This document shows, piece after piece, positions 1 to 11,900 of a stretch of DNA of 64,000 nt. The notes under the pieces are model-generated. The model ran no database searches. It had not been told where the DNA came from and was given only the letters and a program-made list of their open reading frames with translations. Both the position numbers and the translations under genes were made by a program. Location: positions 15,254,501-15,318,500 of the forward strand of contig NC_056752.1 of NCBI RefSeq assembly GCF_018687715.1. The letters are read 5' to 3'. The stretch comes from Carya illinoinensis (Eukaryota; Streptophyta; Magnoliopsida; Fagales; Juglandaceae). Numbering within the stretch: position 1 is the first letter of the stretch; every line of letters starts with the position of its first letter.

Positions 1-470
1 CAAGTCGTAAATGCTTTGGTTTTGGGAGAGAGCGTCAAAGATTTGAATCCTTGAATGTAAACAAACTCTTAAGGACCACATCCCATCAGTGAAAATCCGA
101 CAATTTACCTAATTCGTGTGATGGGGGGCAATACACAAATTTGGGGTTTAACTAGATAAAAGACATGTTGCATTTGCGTGTTCTCCAAAGTTTCTCATCA
201 TAAAAAACAAATCTGCCCATCCCATGAAAATCATGGAAAACCTTCATTATCTCTTTCTTCACCGCATCCAAGCATGCTTGGAGAAAAAACCCTCGTATAG
301 CCATCTAGGCCTGGTGCATTGTCTCCAATCAAATCTTTTACTGCCCCTTGAACCTTGTTTTTGTCAAATGAACTTTACAACCAATTTGCCTCCACTCCCA
401 ATGAATCAAAAGACAGCCATCCAGCTTAGATCTCCAGCTATACTATTCAATGTACAATCTTTAGTAAAAT
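1..470 (-). pseudogene. LINE (L1-type) reverse transcriptase remnant
   Basis: Read on the minus strand, this stretch gives broken pieces of an L1-type ORF2. The clearest is a DNAPGLDGYT-like segment at about 296-325, the start of the reverse transcriptase domain (the family usually has a D-K/A-PGPDG core). Upstream of it a KVQGAVKDLIGD-like stretch is readable. Stops and frame changes interrupt it and the window edge cuts it, so it is dead. A matching upstream part of ORF2 lies at 2190-2345 on the same strand, suggesting one LINE later split by the copia element between them. Confidence 0.6.
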
Positions 471-584
471 TGGGCAATAAGTTAAAAATAATAGGTTGAA
501 AAAACGCAAAAACCAATATCCTAATGATTATATACTACCTTGATCAAACATAGCTAAGATCTCCAGCTATACTATTCAATGTAC
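423..584 (+). repeat. 33-bp direct duplication, copies 131 bp apart or less
   Basis: The 33 bases at 423-455 recur at 552-584 with one mismatch. A second shared segment (taatgattatata-ctacc type) occurs near 522-540 and 585-603. It lies at the edge between the minus-strand LINE remnant and the plus-strand copia remnant. Origin not resolved. Confidence 0.6.
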
Positions 585-605
585 TAATGATTATATATTA
601 CCTAT

Positions 606-813
606 AATCCTGTGCTTCATAAAAGGACTAAGCATATTAAGATTGACAGTTACTTCATTCAAGAAAGGATATTTGAGTAGTGATATGTCTAGACATTTTG
701 TGAAGTTTGACTAACTTGCACACATGTTTCCTAGGTCCGTATGTTATAGTCGGTAAAAGCTTATTTGTTTCAAGCTGTGTTAATATGACATATATGCTCT
801 GCCTTGAGGGAGA
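606..813 (+). pseudogene. Ty1/copia RNase H C-terminal remnant
   Basis: Plus-strand translation in shifting frames gives residues like TKHI-D-YFIQERIF and later YDIYALP, the usual C-terminal end of copia RNase H after the R-TKHI-ID-HFIRE motif. Several stops and frameshifts are present. It runs into a short purine stretch (gagggagaa, 806-814) followed at once by an LTR beginning TGTT, as expected for the end of a copia internal region. Confidence 0.5.
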
Positions 814-895
814 ATGTTCGAAGGCATCATTGTATTAAATATACGTAAAAGTATCAAATGTAATAAAGTATATATAAGACAGTAAGAGAGTAGGG

Positions 896-2103
896 TGAGT
901 TTATGGGAGAGAGAGATATCATGAAGTATACCATGAAGTATATGGAATGAAGTATATCAAATGGCTATGGAGAAATCATGAAGAGAGAGATGTTTCATGG
1001 AAGAACGTTGTTACTGAAAAATATGGGAGTGGGTGGGGGGATTGATGTTCTAAAGAAGTTAGAGGTGCATATGGGATGAGTTTATGGAAGTATATTAGGA
1101 AAGGATGGGGGGAGTTTTCTAAGCATATCAAATTTAAGGTGGGGGAAGGGAAGAGGATTCTCTTTTGGCATGATATTTGGCGTGGAGAATCAGATCTTAA
1201 ATCATATTTTCCATCATTGTTCAGGTTGGCAAGGGATCAAGATGTTGCTGTGGCAGATTATCTTCAATGTACGGATAACAATTTTTTATGGAATGTTGAT
1301 TCTTTTAGAAATCCTAATGATTGGGAAGTTAATGTTGTTTCAGATTTTTTGGGAAGGATTTATAATTCAAAAGTGATACAGGGAAGTGAGGATAAGCTTT
1401 TGTGGGACTATGCTGGAAATTCCAGGTTTTCAGTCAATTCTTATTATAAGGTGCTTAATTGTAACACTGGCTGTGTATTTGCATGGAAAAGCATTTGGAG
1501 GATGAAGGTACCTACTAAAGTGGCATTCTTCAGTTGGATGGTTGCTCTAGAGAAAGCATTGACTACAGATAATCTTAGAAAACGTGGATTGTGTATAGCA
1601 AATTGGTGTGTCATGTGCAAGAAGGATGGAGAATCTGTTAATCATATCTTTTTACATTGTGAGGTGGCTAACTCCTTGTGGTATGAGGTTATTGGTTGGA
1701 CTGGTTTATTCTGGGTGATGCCTAAGCAAGTAGTGGAGCTTCTTGCATGTTAGTATGGTTGTGAGATGAGGAAAAATGTTGCTGCAGGTGGAGAATGATT
1801 CCTTTGTGTTTAATATGGTGTCTATGGCTGGAAAGAAATGGGAGATGGTTTGAAGACAAGGAGCACTCTTTTGGAGATCTTCAAAACTTTTCTTTTATAC
1901 TTTGAGCTTGTGGGCTAAGATCTTTGTAAGGAATGATGAGAATGTTATGAATCTGTTTCTTTATTAGTTTTCCTGTTTTCTTGTTGTCTAGAGTGTAGTA
2001 GGTATTTCCTTTATATACCTCCTGTATACTTGGGCTATGCCTATTCATGATAATAAAATTCTTATTACTTATAAAAAATATAAAATAAATATTAAAAAAA
2101 AAA
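896..2103 (+). mobile_element. 5'-truncated L1 LINE with 20-bp TSD
   Basis: The element is flanked by a 20-bp target-site duplication: 876-895 and 2104-2123 agree except for one A/G difference. The 3' end is A-rich (2090-2105). Only the last ~1.2 kb of a LINE is present, ending with a 3' UTR after the ORF2 C-terminus. Long TSD, A-tail and 5' truncation together are the signature of target-primed reverse transcription. It lies in the LTR of an older copia element. Confidence 0.85.
1076..1753 (+). pseudogene. LINE ORF2 C-terminus with zf-RVT domain
   Basis: 225 codons encode the C-terminal part of an L1-type ORF2. Visible are the GEGKRILFWHDIW motif (about residues 23-35), a tryptophan-rich W-S-W---ALTTD-L-KRG stretch, and a CxxC...H....C zinc-binding pattern (CVMC...HIFLHC, about residues 180-197) typical of the zf-RVT domain. 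Upstream homology continues in the same frame (1000-1075) but meets an in-frame TGA near 1045. With no reverse transcriptase or endonuclease present, it cannot be autonomous. Confidence 0.75.
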
Positions 2104-2189
2104 AAGACAGTAAGAGGGTAGGGCATTATTTTTTAATTACCTATCATTTTCCGTCAATTAATCTTCTTCTCCATCTTTAAACCCTAACA

Positions 2190-2345
2190 TTTACAGTCGT
2201 AGAGTTACTTCTCCTATATGAATTAGCCATCTGGTGAAAGAACTTAGTGCACCTATCAGTCTCCCTCAAACCACATCACCCTTGACTTTTATCTTCAAGA
2301 AGCTTGCTCCAGTAGGGTAGAGCTTTCAGGATTTTCTTGATGTCT
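2190..2345 (-). pseudogene. LINE ORF2 linker remnant
   Basis: The minus strand encodes a TKFFHQMANSYRR-like segment, the conserved linker between the endonuclease and reverse transcriptase domains of plant L1 ORF2 (family form: D-N-TKFFH--A--RR). An ASxR-KSRVMWFEGD-like stretch precedes it in another frame. It is the expected upstream neighbour of the remnant at 1-470, so both are probably one LINE interrupted by the copia LTR. Confidence 0.55.
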
Positions 2346-2578
2346 TTACCTTCTCTGATTAGGTCAGATTTTTAACATACAAGTGTGCATTCACTTATGT
2401 AATTATGTCTGTCTTCCCCATATTCTATAATTCTGTTTAAATTTTCCTTCATTCAGCAATATTGACTAAATGCAGTACATTAAGATCACTAATTTTGGCG
2501 ATCAGAAGTAGTAGTGCTAGATTGGGACACGTGATTTCACGGCTCATAAAGTGGTACCCAAATCTGGAACTATCATTA
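2346..2578. other. Intergenic, nothing recognised
   Basis: AT-rich sequence between the LINE remnant and the gypsy LTR. It was checked on the minus strand for the missing CRK 3' exons; none was seen. Confidence 0.5.
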
Positions 2579-2891
2579 TGTAACCTGACCCAATGATATT
2601 AGAGATTTAATAAGGATAATTTTTTTGGGCCTAATTATGTTTAATGGATCATTTTGGAATAGCCCACAAGCTATTACTTTATTAAGTCTTATTGGATAAT
2701 TATGAATAGGCCACTGGCACAATATTTATTATGGTGGATTATGAAATTTTATTGGGCCCACATTTATTATTTATGGACCAGGCAAGCCCTATTTAATTGG
2801 TAGTAGGCCCAAGAACTATTTTAAAAGCTCAAAAGTGTTTATTTGATGAGTTGGGCTTATTGGACTCAAAACCTATGACCCGACTACCTTC

Positions 2892-2899
2892 TATAAGTA
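2892..2899 (+). promoter_or_regulatory. LTR TATA box
   Basis: TATAAGTA followed about 80 bp downstream by a CT-rich leader, consistent with the U3/R promoter of the gypsy LTR. Confidence 0.4.
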
Positions 2900-2970
2900 T
2901 AGACCCCATATGCATATGTTCATCTTCCTCAGCTAGGGTTGTCGCACTGTACATATAACAGTTCACCCCC

Positions 2971-2973
<3 letters not shown>

Positions 2974-3012
<39 letters not shown>
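2974..3012 (+). repeat. (CT)n microsatellite
   Basis: About 19 CT dinucleotides just downstream of the LTR TATA box, in the presumed leader. Confidence 0.9.
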
Positions 3013-3016
<4 letters not shown>

Positions 3017-3060
3017 TGCTGAAGACCCAATCAGGGCAACCCTGCAAACACCCCAGGCCC

Positions 3061-3144
3061 GACACAGTCTTCACCATGCACGTGAACACCCAGCCGTCTC
3101 TAGACACAGTCTTCACCATGCACGTGAACACCCAGCCGTCTCTA
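3061..3144 (+). repeat. 42-bp tandem duplication
   Basis: Two adjacent identical 42-bp units (3061-3102, 3103-3144) inside the gypsy LTR leader region. Confidence 0.9.
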
Positions 3145-5513
3145 GGGTTTTCTTTTTAGGTTGCGGCAGCCCTCTCCCAAGCAGCAAACTGCTGGAATCT
3201 CCCCATTTCTCTGCTGCTCCAAGCCGCAACAACTGCACCATCCTCCTCCAAAAGCCATCAGATCGAGAGCAACCCAGCGCTCCTCCCCTATTTTATGTTC
3301 ACTGAACCAGAGCAATGCCTCGTCAATTCCCAGCCCTTGCCTTGCCGCAAACCACAGCAGAGCCACCGTCAAACACAAGCAAAAAACCGAAACCATGGAG
3401 ACAACCCAAGCCCCTGTGCATTGCAGAAGGAGCCATTGCCATACATCCCTGTACAAAAAGTTCCGACCACCGCACAGGTTGGCCCTTATCCACAAGCCCT
3501 GTTTTACCAACCCGAAAATAGAGCAGCATTGGAACTCCACTGTGCACCGGCAAACATGCAGAAACTGCCGACTAGGCATTGCCGCGACTCCAGTTCCTCC
3601 ACACAACCCACTGCCCACCACCACGGCATCCTAACAGCCCTCAGTTTCTCTCTCCATCTCTCGGTTAATCTCTCAATCCTATTTCTCTCTCTTGCCAGCG
3701 CCTAGCCTTTCCAGCCTTGAACCATCATGAACCAACATCACACCCCCACCTTCAGTCACTGCTCATCCTCGTCAAAAGCACACAGCCAAAGCTCCACTGC
3801 TCATGGTAAGGCTCCCTTTCTTAAAGAATTTCTAAAACATGTACGTGGAACACATAACATGTGATGTGTTTTAAGCAAGATAAAAAAAAAAAAAATACCC
3901 ATCCAATCAGTGATGACCATAGGATTTATTATTTATAACGATTTCTTATAATAAAGTCGAGAAATAGATGTTGGATACCAAGAAATTATTTTTGAGTTTA
4001 TTATTTTATGGTGACATGTTCAATGATGAAAATTGAGAGAAATCAAATGTTTGGGCTTGGTAATAGTTTCAGAGGTTAATCACATGATTATTTGGAGAAA
4101 TTATGTGAAAATTAAAGTATTTGAGTGACAATATTTTATGGTTAAGAGAATTTTAGGAAATAAAGGTTACTTAGTATTTCAAGTTTTAATTATAAGTACG
4201 TGTTTAAAAAGGCTCCCCAGAGACCCTAATCTGGGCGAGGAAGGCATCGAAAGGAGACCCTACAAGTGGGTTGCTACTAGCTGATCTTTGGTCCTTGCGA
4301 ACAAGGCACCGTGGTGAAGGTGACAAATTTCCTGGCGTAGACGTCTTTTACCTTGGGGATTAGTCGAAAACCATAGCTTTATCTAGGGCAGTGAAAGTTC
4401 TCGAATACCTCGTCATCAAAAAAAATTGATGCATGTTACATGACTATTTTATAGGTAATCTGCTTCACCCAGGAAATATTGGATTAACACTACGAGGCAA
4501 GTAACTTGATCATATCCTTACAATGTATGTGCGGTAAACAACATGTCTTTAATAAAAAGTATTATGAATTTATGCCTTTTATTGAAAGCCCATTTTTACA
4601 TACCAAGTTATGATATGGATATGATGAAATTCAACGTCATGTTAATATGTGCAGCATGCATTATGATATGTTCTCATTTATGATTATGATAAGTTATGTC
4701 ATTGTGTTCTACATGCATCATGGTAAGAAAGATAAAAGACAAGTTATGAAAGAAGAGTTAAGAATGGCCATTAGGGATGCACGGTACCAATGCAGTTATT
4801 GGTGGGTGCAAGCCATGCACCTAAGAGTGGTCCACCATAGTATGTTATGATACGATTAGAGGTCCCCCTTATGGTCATGGGATATGTAACCGGTGCACAA
4901 CTCTGCACACAGGGGTTAAGGTGTGCTGGCCATTAAAGAAAGGAAGATCCAAGTCTATTGAGTTATGCATAGTACATGTTACATGTTTGTATTAGTATAA
5001 GTATTAAGTACGCACGCATTTCAACAAAACCCTATGTTTATTATGTTTACTGTATGATGTACTACTTATTAAGTATTCGACTCATTTTTGTATACTTTTA
5101 TTGTTTTACCACCCCAAGTGAGGATCTTTATAATGATGGAGTTGCGGGACAGGACTTGGCCCAGTGAGGCATGGCAAAGGCTTAGATCATATACAAAGTT
5201 TTTCAGTTATAATTTTTATAGTACAAATTTTCAGAAATTTCAATAAATGCTTCCGTGTACTCTCTTTTAGATTTTAATGTAGTATGTTTTATTTTAAGGA
5301 ATCTTTTATACCTGGTGCTTCATCAAAAAGAAAAAATTTTATAGGTAAGGTTAATAGCACTCCAGTTTCCCAAATTTCTAATAATGACTTTATTCTAAAC
5401 CCCAGGGGAACAAGGTGTTACAAATTATGTCATACCTATAAAGAAAAAAATCAGAAAAACAAAGAAAGAAAGCTCTTCCTGCGTATGCTTATGGAGAATG
5501 ACAAGAATGGTAC

Positions 5514-5623
5514 CTTTAGTGCTGCACGCTTGAAAGGTGTAGCATGAAGATACAACTTGACTAACTTATAGATCAATATGTCCAAAGGGATTGGACGACT
5601 CTCATCCCGCAACCACGGATGAG
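5514..5623 (-). CDS. CRK: CRK exon 7 (last exon seen)
   Basis: 110 bp: [25 protein letters not shown]... ending in KRAALK, the end of the kinase lobe and the start of the CDPK-type junction. Acceptor ATTGCAG, donor GTACCA at 5513-5508; the intron then runs into the gypsy LTR after about 90 bp. Confidence 0.8.
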
Positions 5624-8199
5624 CTGCAATTATTAAAGTATGTCTATTAAAAAAATTATTGAATATTGAAGGCTCATCCAATATCATTATCAAATATCAC
5701 AGCATAATATAACAGTGATCTGATTTGGCAATGAGTATGCAATATATTGATCGTAATCGCTAATATACATGAACTACATATCACAGGACTCGTGTATTCA
5801 ACAAATTGTAAGGGAAGTAATATTGCAACAGCTATTTTTTCACTTTCATGTGGTGCACCTAGTTGGACACTAAGCAGAAATAGCACTGAGGCATCTAAAG
5901 TCCAACCCTTTATTGCTGTTCCTCTTTCATTCTGCATTTCCTCTTTTTTCTTTCAACCGGGTGGGAGGGGTTTTAAATCATCTTCCAGAAAGCATATAAT
6001 ATATATTTATACATTTCTTTTATTATAATGGTGTTAATGAGCTATGCCAAACTTTTCTTAAAAATAAAAAAATAAAAAATAAAAAACTGTTTCCGCAGAA
6101 AAGGATATCATGTGTATATATGGAACACAAAACAAACATTGAAGATAGGGTTGATCAATATCCTGGAAATTCTTCACTAGCAAAAAGAAATTGAACTTAC
6201 TGAGAGCTTGAACTGCAGTCATTCTTTTCCTGTAATCCTTGTTCAGGAGCCTTTTCACAAAGTCCTTGGCCTCTGCAGACACAGAAGGCCAGGGTAAATC
6301 CTCAAAATTTGGGTCGGCTCTAAGCACTGCACGGAAAATCCCAGATTCCGTCCGTGCCCAGAAAGGCCGGCTTCCACATAATAAGATGTAGGCAATGACA
6401 CCGATGCTCCATACATCTGCTTCCAGACTATAAGACCTATGAAGGACTTCAGGTGCAACATAATATGCACTTCCAACAATATCATTCAGTCTTTCGTCTG
6501 CACAAATGCCCATTCAAAGGGAAAAAATTAAAACAAGGAGAAACCACTATTCTGCAGGAAATTTGGGATGATGAAAAATTGTAGCACTTTGATTATGAAT
6601 ACAATGCTTCAAAAATTATTATTCAATTATTATTGCTGTAGTCATTTAACACTTATGTGTCAGTACGTGTGATTTTCCCAATAGCAAATAGCATTTTTGA
6701 GCCAAAATTAGTACTTTCAAACTTTAAAAAAGAACCGTCTTCCATGCCCAGACGTCCACTTGAAATCAAATCAGTTTATCAAGTCGCCAGACAGTTTAGG
6801 AATCCAAGTGTGAAACTTAAAATAACCATCAGATCCAAGCCTCTGTGGCTTTAATTATTAATAGACAGTGGCATAACTTATTTATTGTGGAGTATTGAAA
6901 ACGAAGAATATCATCAGTTATTACCTGGCCTGATAAAGTCAGAAAGACCAAAGTCAATAAGCTTCATGTCTGCATCTTCACTTCTAGAAGTGAAAAGGAA
7001 ATTCTGTTAAGACAACCAAAAGGAACAACTATCAGTAACATTCAACCATAATATAATCATAAACTACATATAAAAATATCAATTATGCATAAACCCAAAA
7101 GAAGGAAGAAGATACTAAGAGTAATGAGTACAATAATTTGTGACAAAACTGAAAAGAAAAACCTCTGGCTTCAAGTCACGGTGCACAACGCCTTGAAGAT
7201 GACAAAATGCAACTACACTTAGAATTTGCACGACTATAAATTTTGCATCTTCCTCTGCATACCTTCCTCCTCTACAATAAATGAAAACACTTTTCAGTTT
7301 AACTCTTAACCATTCAATCATGTAAATAATTATAATATTTACTGAAACTTCCTTTAATTATCAAGACAAATATAATTTTTATTTATATTTATCAAAAAAA
7401 ATTTATCAAAAAAAATTATCAAAAAAAAAAAAAATTATCAAGACAAATATTTATCAAAAAAAAAAAAATTATTGATAAAAACATGTTTACCTTGATAAAA
7501 TTCTGTCTAGGAGTTCTCCACCTTCACACAATCTGTAATAAGATTCCACAGATGTCAGACCCAAAAATTAAGAAATGCATGATAAAGTTGTATACTGCTC
7601 AACACTCAGCTGAGAAAAAGCAATTAACTAAATTTTTTCAGTAAGAAAAAGTAGTATAAACTGAAAAGTTATACTAAATCCAATCTAGAGCTTCCATCAT
7701 GCAAGAAGAATGGAAAATTTGAATTCGATCACACATAAGAAACTAATGATAGTCTGTAAAGGCGAGCATATAATTTCTACCTAACTAAATACTTATTTTT
7801 TATAAGTAAAATAAAATTTTATCAAAACAAGTAAGTAAGCATAGCCCAGGTATACAGGACCTAACTAAATATTATTGGTTATATCCATAAAGAAACAAAC
7901 AATAAGAATCAGGTTAGAAGCTTTTTTTTTCTTATTGGCACCGGGTGTCACGACTAATCCCAGGGATGCACAGGCCCTTGGCAAAGAGTTTCTCACAAGT
8001 GCATATTGAGTAATTCAAGGGGAATATCCCCCAGTCTGGATTAGGGTAGAAGTTAAGAAATCTCGAACCATCTTCTGCATTGAAAATTAATAGAAAGCAA
8101 GAAAAGACATACTCCATGACCATGTACACGTTATTGGTGTCCTCACATGCATCATGAAATTTGACCAGATGCTTATGGCCCGATAAACCTTTTAATATC

Positions 8200-8234
<35 letters not shown>

Positions 8235-8961
8235 AGTCGTCATCTGCCAAACAAATCTTATTATCATGAACAAATGAGTATTTTCAACATATAATAAATT
8301 GCAGTAACAACAATCATATGCCAATATAAGACAAAATTATCTCCTAACAAGAGGAAAAGGAATTTACAGTTCTTAGCTTTTATTAGATAAAGCACATTGG
8401 CAATATTTATTGGGACATAAAAGAGAACAATATATTACTTCTTAACTGTGATTGGAAAAGACATTCTCAAAAGAATAAAAAGGCAAGAGCCTCAAACCAT
8501 TCCACAGCTAAGATACACAAATAAATAAGGGGTTCCGAAACAATTCCCATCCCAAACATCACTCAAACACAAACACTTTCAAACTAATCATTACAACTTT
8601 TCTAAACTTCCAAACAAAACACAAAACAGAATTCAACTTTTTTAAATCCCAAAACAAAAATAATATTAAAAAATTATATTCTAACAATATTTTAACTTTC
8701 TAATATTTTTTTATTCAACTTTTTCTCTCCTTTCCGTAAACCAAATAAATACCTAACACAAACTATCTTACTACTATTTACAAACTATCTTACTATTATT
8801 CACAAAATTTTCATCTCATCTCATTCCCCAAGCATCCACTAAATTTCTTGCAAGAACTCATGCAAGGTTTTAGGCCAGAAGTATAACATATAACAAAGGA
8901 AATAATGCACCTGTGAACATGAACACGAGCTAGAGGATGAGTAAGAACAAATTAGCATATT

Positions 8962-8992
<31 letters not shown>

Positions 8993-11900
8993 AAAAAAAA
9001 ACCTTTTCCAAGAGAGAGAGAGAGAGTAGTGGAGGATTTTAGGATTCAAGTGATAAGGGGACCTGATGTAAAAAGACTGAACCATTGCAATAGCTTTGTG
9101 AGCAGGTATATCTTTGCAATTAAGGGGATGCTTGGGGAATAAGATATTATGAGAATTTTGTGAATAGTAGTAAAATGATTTGTAAATAGTAGTGAGATAG
9201 TTTGAGTTAAATATTTATTGAATTTTGGAAAATAAGAGAGAAAAAATTGAATAAAAAATATTATAAAATTAAAATATTGTTAAAATATTATTTTTTAATA
9301 TATATTTTTTTTTTAAGATTTGAAAAAGTTAAATTATTTTTGTTTTTTATTTGAAAGTTTGAGAGAGTTGTAATGATTAGTTTGAAAGTGTTTATGTTTA
9401 AATGATGTTGGGGAATGAAATAAGATGAGATGATATGGAATGAGATAAGATGGGAAGTATTACACTTAGTGATCAAATCATGGATTCTAAATCAGCTTCA
9501 CAGCAGATGCACAACATCTCATCACACTAGATCTTTTTCTATTATTCTTCTAGAATATACTGCAGTTATTCTCTGCTGTAGTTTGTTACTCTCTACTGTA
9601 AATCGTTAGCTACACAGATTCCTCTTCTTTGTAAAGGTCTATAAATAGACTCTGAAATTACCATTTACATATATAGAAAAATGATACAGTTTTTCACTCT
9701 CTCTTTCGCTCAGCTCAACATGGTATCCAGAGCCATTTGACAAACTGTCCACTCTCATCCATGGCCTCATCTTCTTCGCCTCACCCTCCTCCCTCTTCAG
9801 TCTCTCATCTTATCACCACCAAATTAACCACAGAAAATTACCTTCTATGGAAGGTTCAAACCTCTGCTTACTTAAGAGGTCAAGACTTATATTCTTTTGT
9901 CGATGGCACGTCTCCCTCTCCTCTTAAGTTTCTCATTGAAACTGATTCTGCTCCTACAACCAATCCTGCATATCTGTCATGGAGACGTACCGATCAATTG
10001 GTTCTTAGCATTCTTTTCTCTTCTCTGTCTGAGTCCATTCTTAGTCATGTTCTTTCATCTACTACAGCCTTTGATCTCTGGAATAAACTTGCCTCCATGT
10101 TCTCCTCTCACTCTCAAGCTAAAGAGTTTCAAGTACGATTTCAGCTCACCAATCTCTCACAAGGTGAACAAACCATCTCTGAATATTTTGGCAAGGTACG
10201 TATGCTTGCTGATTCCTTAGCTGCTACTGGAAGTCCAGTCACTGACAAAGACCTTGTAACCTATCTTTTGAATGGTTTAGGTCCTTCCTATGAGACTTTT
10301 GTAACCTCTATTACTACAAGAACAGATCCCCTTACTTCTCATGCGTTATATCAAATGTTACTCATTCATGAAACCCGTCTTTCTCACAATGGTAAAACTG
10401 TTCTTTCTTCTGGAGAATTTTCTGCTAATTACAGCTCTGCTACTCCACGTGATCAAAGAAGTCGTGGGTCTTCACGTGGTGGTCGCAATGGCCGTGGCAG
10501 GGGACGTTATTACAGCAATGGTCGTGGCCGTTCCTCCTTCAACAATACTACTTCTCAGCACAACTCACCACGCCCTACCTGTCAAGTGTGCAATCGAGTT
10601 GGTCATATCGCTCTTCAGTGCAGAAATAGATTCAACAACGCCTTCCAGTATGAAGCTCCATCAAATTTTTCTGCCAACTTCACAGCACACCATAATTCCT
10701 TGGACACCTCCTGGTACCCAGATTCAGGAGCCACCCATCATGTTACAAATGATTTGAGTAACTTGAACTTATCTTCAGAACAGTACAATGGTGATGAAAC
10801 TATTCGGGTTGGTGACGGTAATGGCCTTCCTATCAGTGCTTACGGTGACTCCTCTTTGCCTACTTCATCTTCCACTTTTCTTCTCAGAAATCTATTACAC
10901 GTTCCTCTCATTACTAAAAACCTTGTCTCTGTTCTTAAATTCTGTGTGGATAATCATTGTTTCTTTGAGTTTCACTCCTCTCACTTCTCTGTGAAGGACT
11001 CTCGGAGCGGGAAAATCCTCCTCACCGGGCCAACCAGTAACGGCCTATATGTTTTTCCATCACCAGTGTCCAAATCATCCAGCACCACCTCTCCTTCGGT
11101 TCACTTTGGCGAACGTGCATCTGTTGCCCAATGGCATCGCAGGATGGGTCATCCTTCCTTAGATCAAGTCTCCAAAATTCTGCGTACACGGTGTTTGCCA
11201 GTTTTTCCCACTGATGATATTTTTCAATGTTCCGAATGTCCCCTTGCAAAAGCTTGTCAACTTCCTTTTAAAACTAGCCGGTCTCTCTCTAATGGGCCTT
11301 TAGACTTAGTTTACTCAGACTTATGGGGCCCTGCTCCTTATGTTTCTCGTATGGGCTTTAAATATTACATATCCTTTGTTGATCATTTTACAAGATTTAC
11401 ATGGATTTTCCCTCTCAAACTTAAATCTGATGCTATAGCCATTTTCACTACTTTCTTACCTCTTGTTGAACGCATGTTTAAAACCAAGTTAATTACATTA
11501 CAAACTGATGGAGGTGGTGAATTTAAACCCATCACCTCCGTATGCCAAAAACTTGGAATTAAGCATCGTTTTTCTTGCCCTCACACCCATCAACAAAATG
11601 GGCTTATAGAACGTAAACATCGGCACATCATAGAAACCGGACTTGCTCTCTTGGCCCAAGCTTCTTTACCTTTTACTTTTTGGGCCGAAGCTTTTGAGAC
11701 AGCCGTCTATCTCATTAATTTTTTGCCATCCCCCACCATTAATAATCACTCCCCTTATTTCATGGTTCATCAAAAAGAACCAGACTACAATTTTTAAAGG
11801 TATTTGGTTGTGAATGTTGGCCCAATCTACGTCCATATTCACCAAATAAACTCAATTTCAGATCCACTTCCTGCTTATTCTTAGGATATAGCAACACTCA

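Larger units (their letters stand above)
814..2189 (+). repeat. Copia 3' LTR split by an L1 insertion
   Basis: The putative LTR starts TGTTCG at 814 and ends CTAACA at 2189, so its ends are inverted TGTT/AACA. An L1 insertion (896-2103, with TSD) separates the two LTR parts, 814-895 and 2124-2189; removing it leaves about 150 bp. A TATA-like stretch (tatataag, 871-878) lies in the first part. The TSD of the copia element itself could not be identified. Confidence 0.45.
2579..5422 (+). repeat. Probable gypsy-type solo LTR (2.84 kb)
   Basis: It starts TGTAAC and ends GTTACA, perfect inverted ends as in many plant gypsy LTRs. The flanking 5-mers are CATTA (2574-2578) and AATTA (5423-5427), a TSD with one mismatch. 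Inside are a TATA box (2892-2899), a long CT microsatellite, transcript-leader-like sequence and a GCGGGACAGGACTTGG-type 3' segment that I associate with Tekay/Del chromovirus LTRs. No gag or pol is present, so this is best read as a solo LTR. It lies about 90 bp beyond the last visible CRK exon, in the opposite orientation. ORFs on both strands inside it have no recognisable domains. Confidence 0.65.

Noticed and set aside
3012..3705. Overlapping ORFs of 76-160 codons on both strands
   Set aside because: They lie in the GC-richer leader of the gypsy LTR, overlap in several frames and contain a 42-bp tandem duplication; no domain.
5284..5547. Plus-strand ORF ending in an EF-hand-like NDKNGTFS stretch near the CRK gene
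   Set aside because: It is on the strand opposite CRK and overlaps exon 7 and the gypsy LTR end; the resemblance to the missing EF-hand exons is chance.
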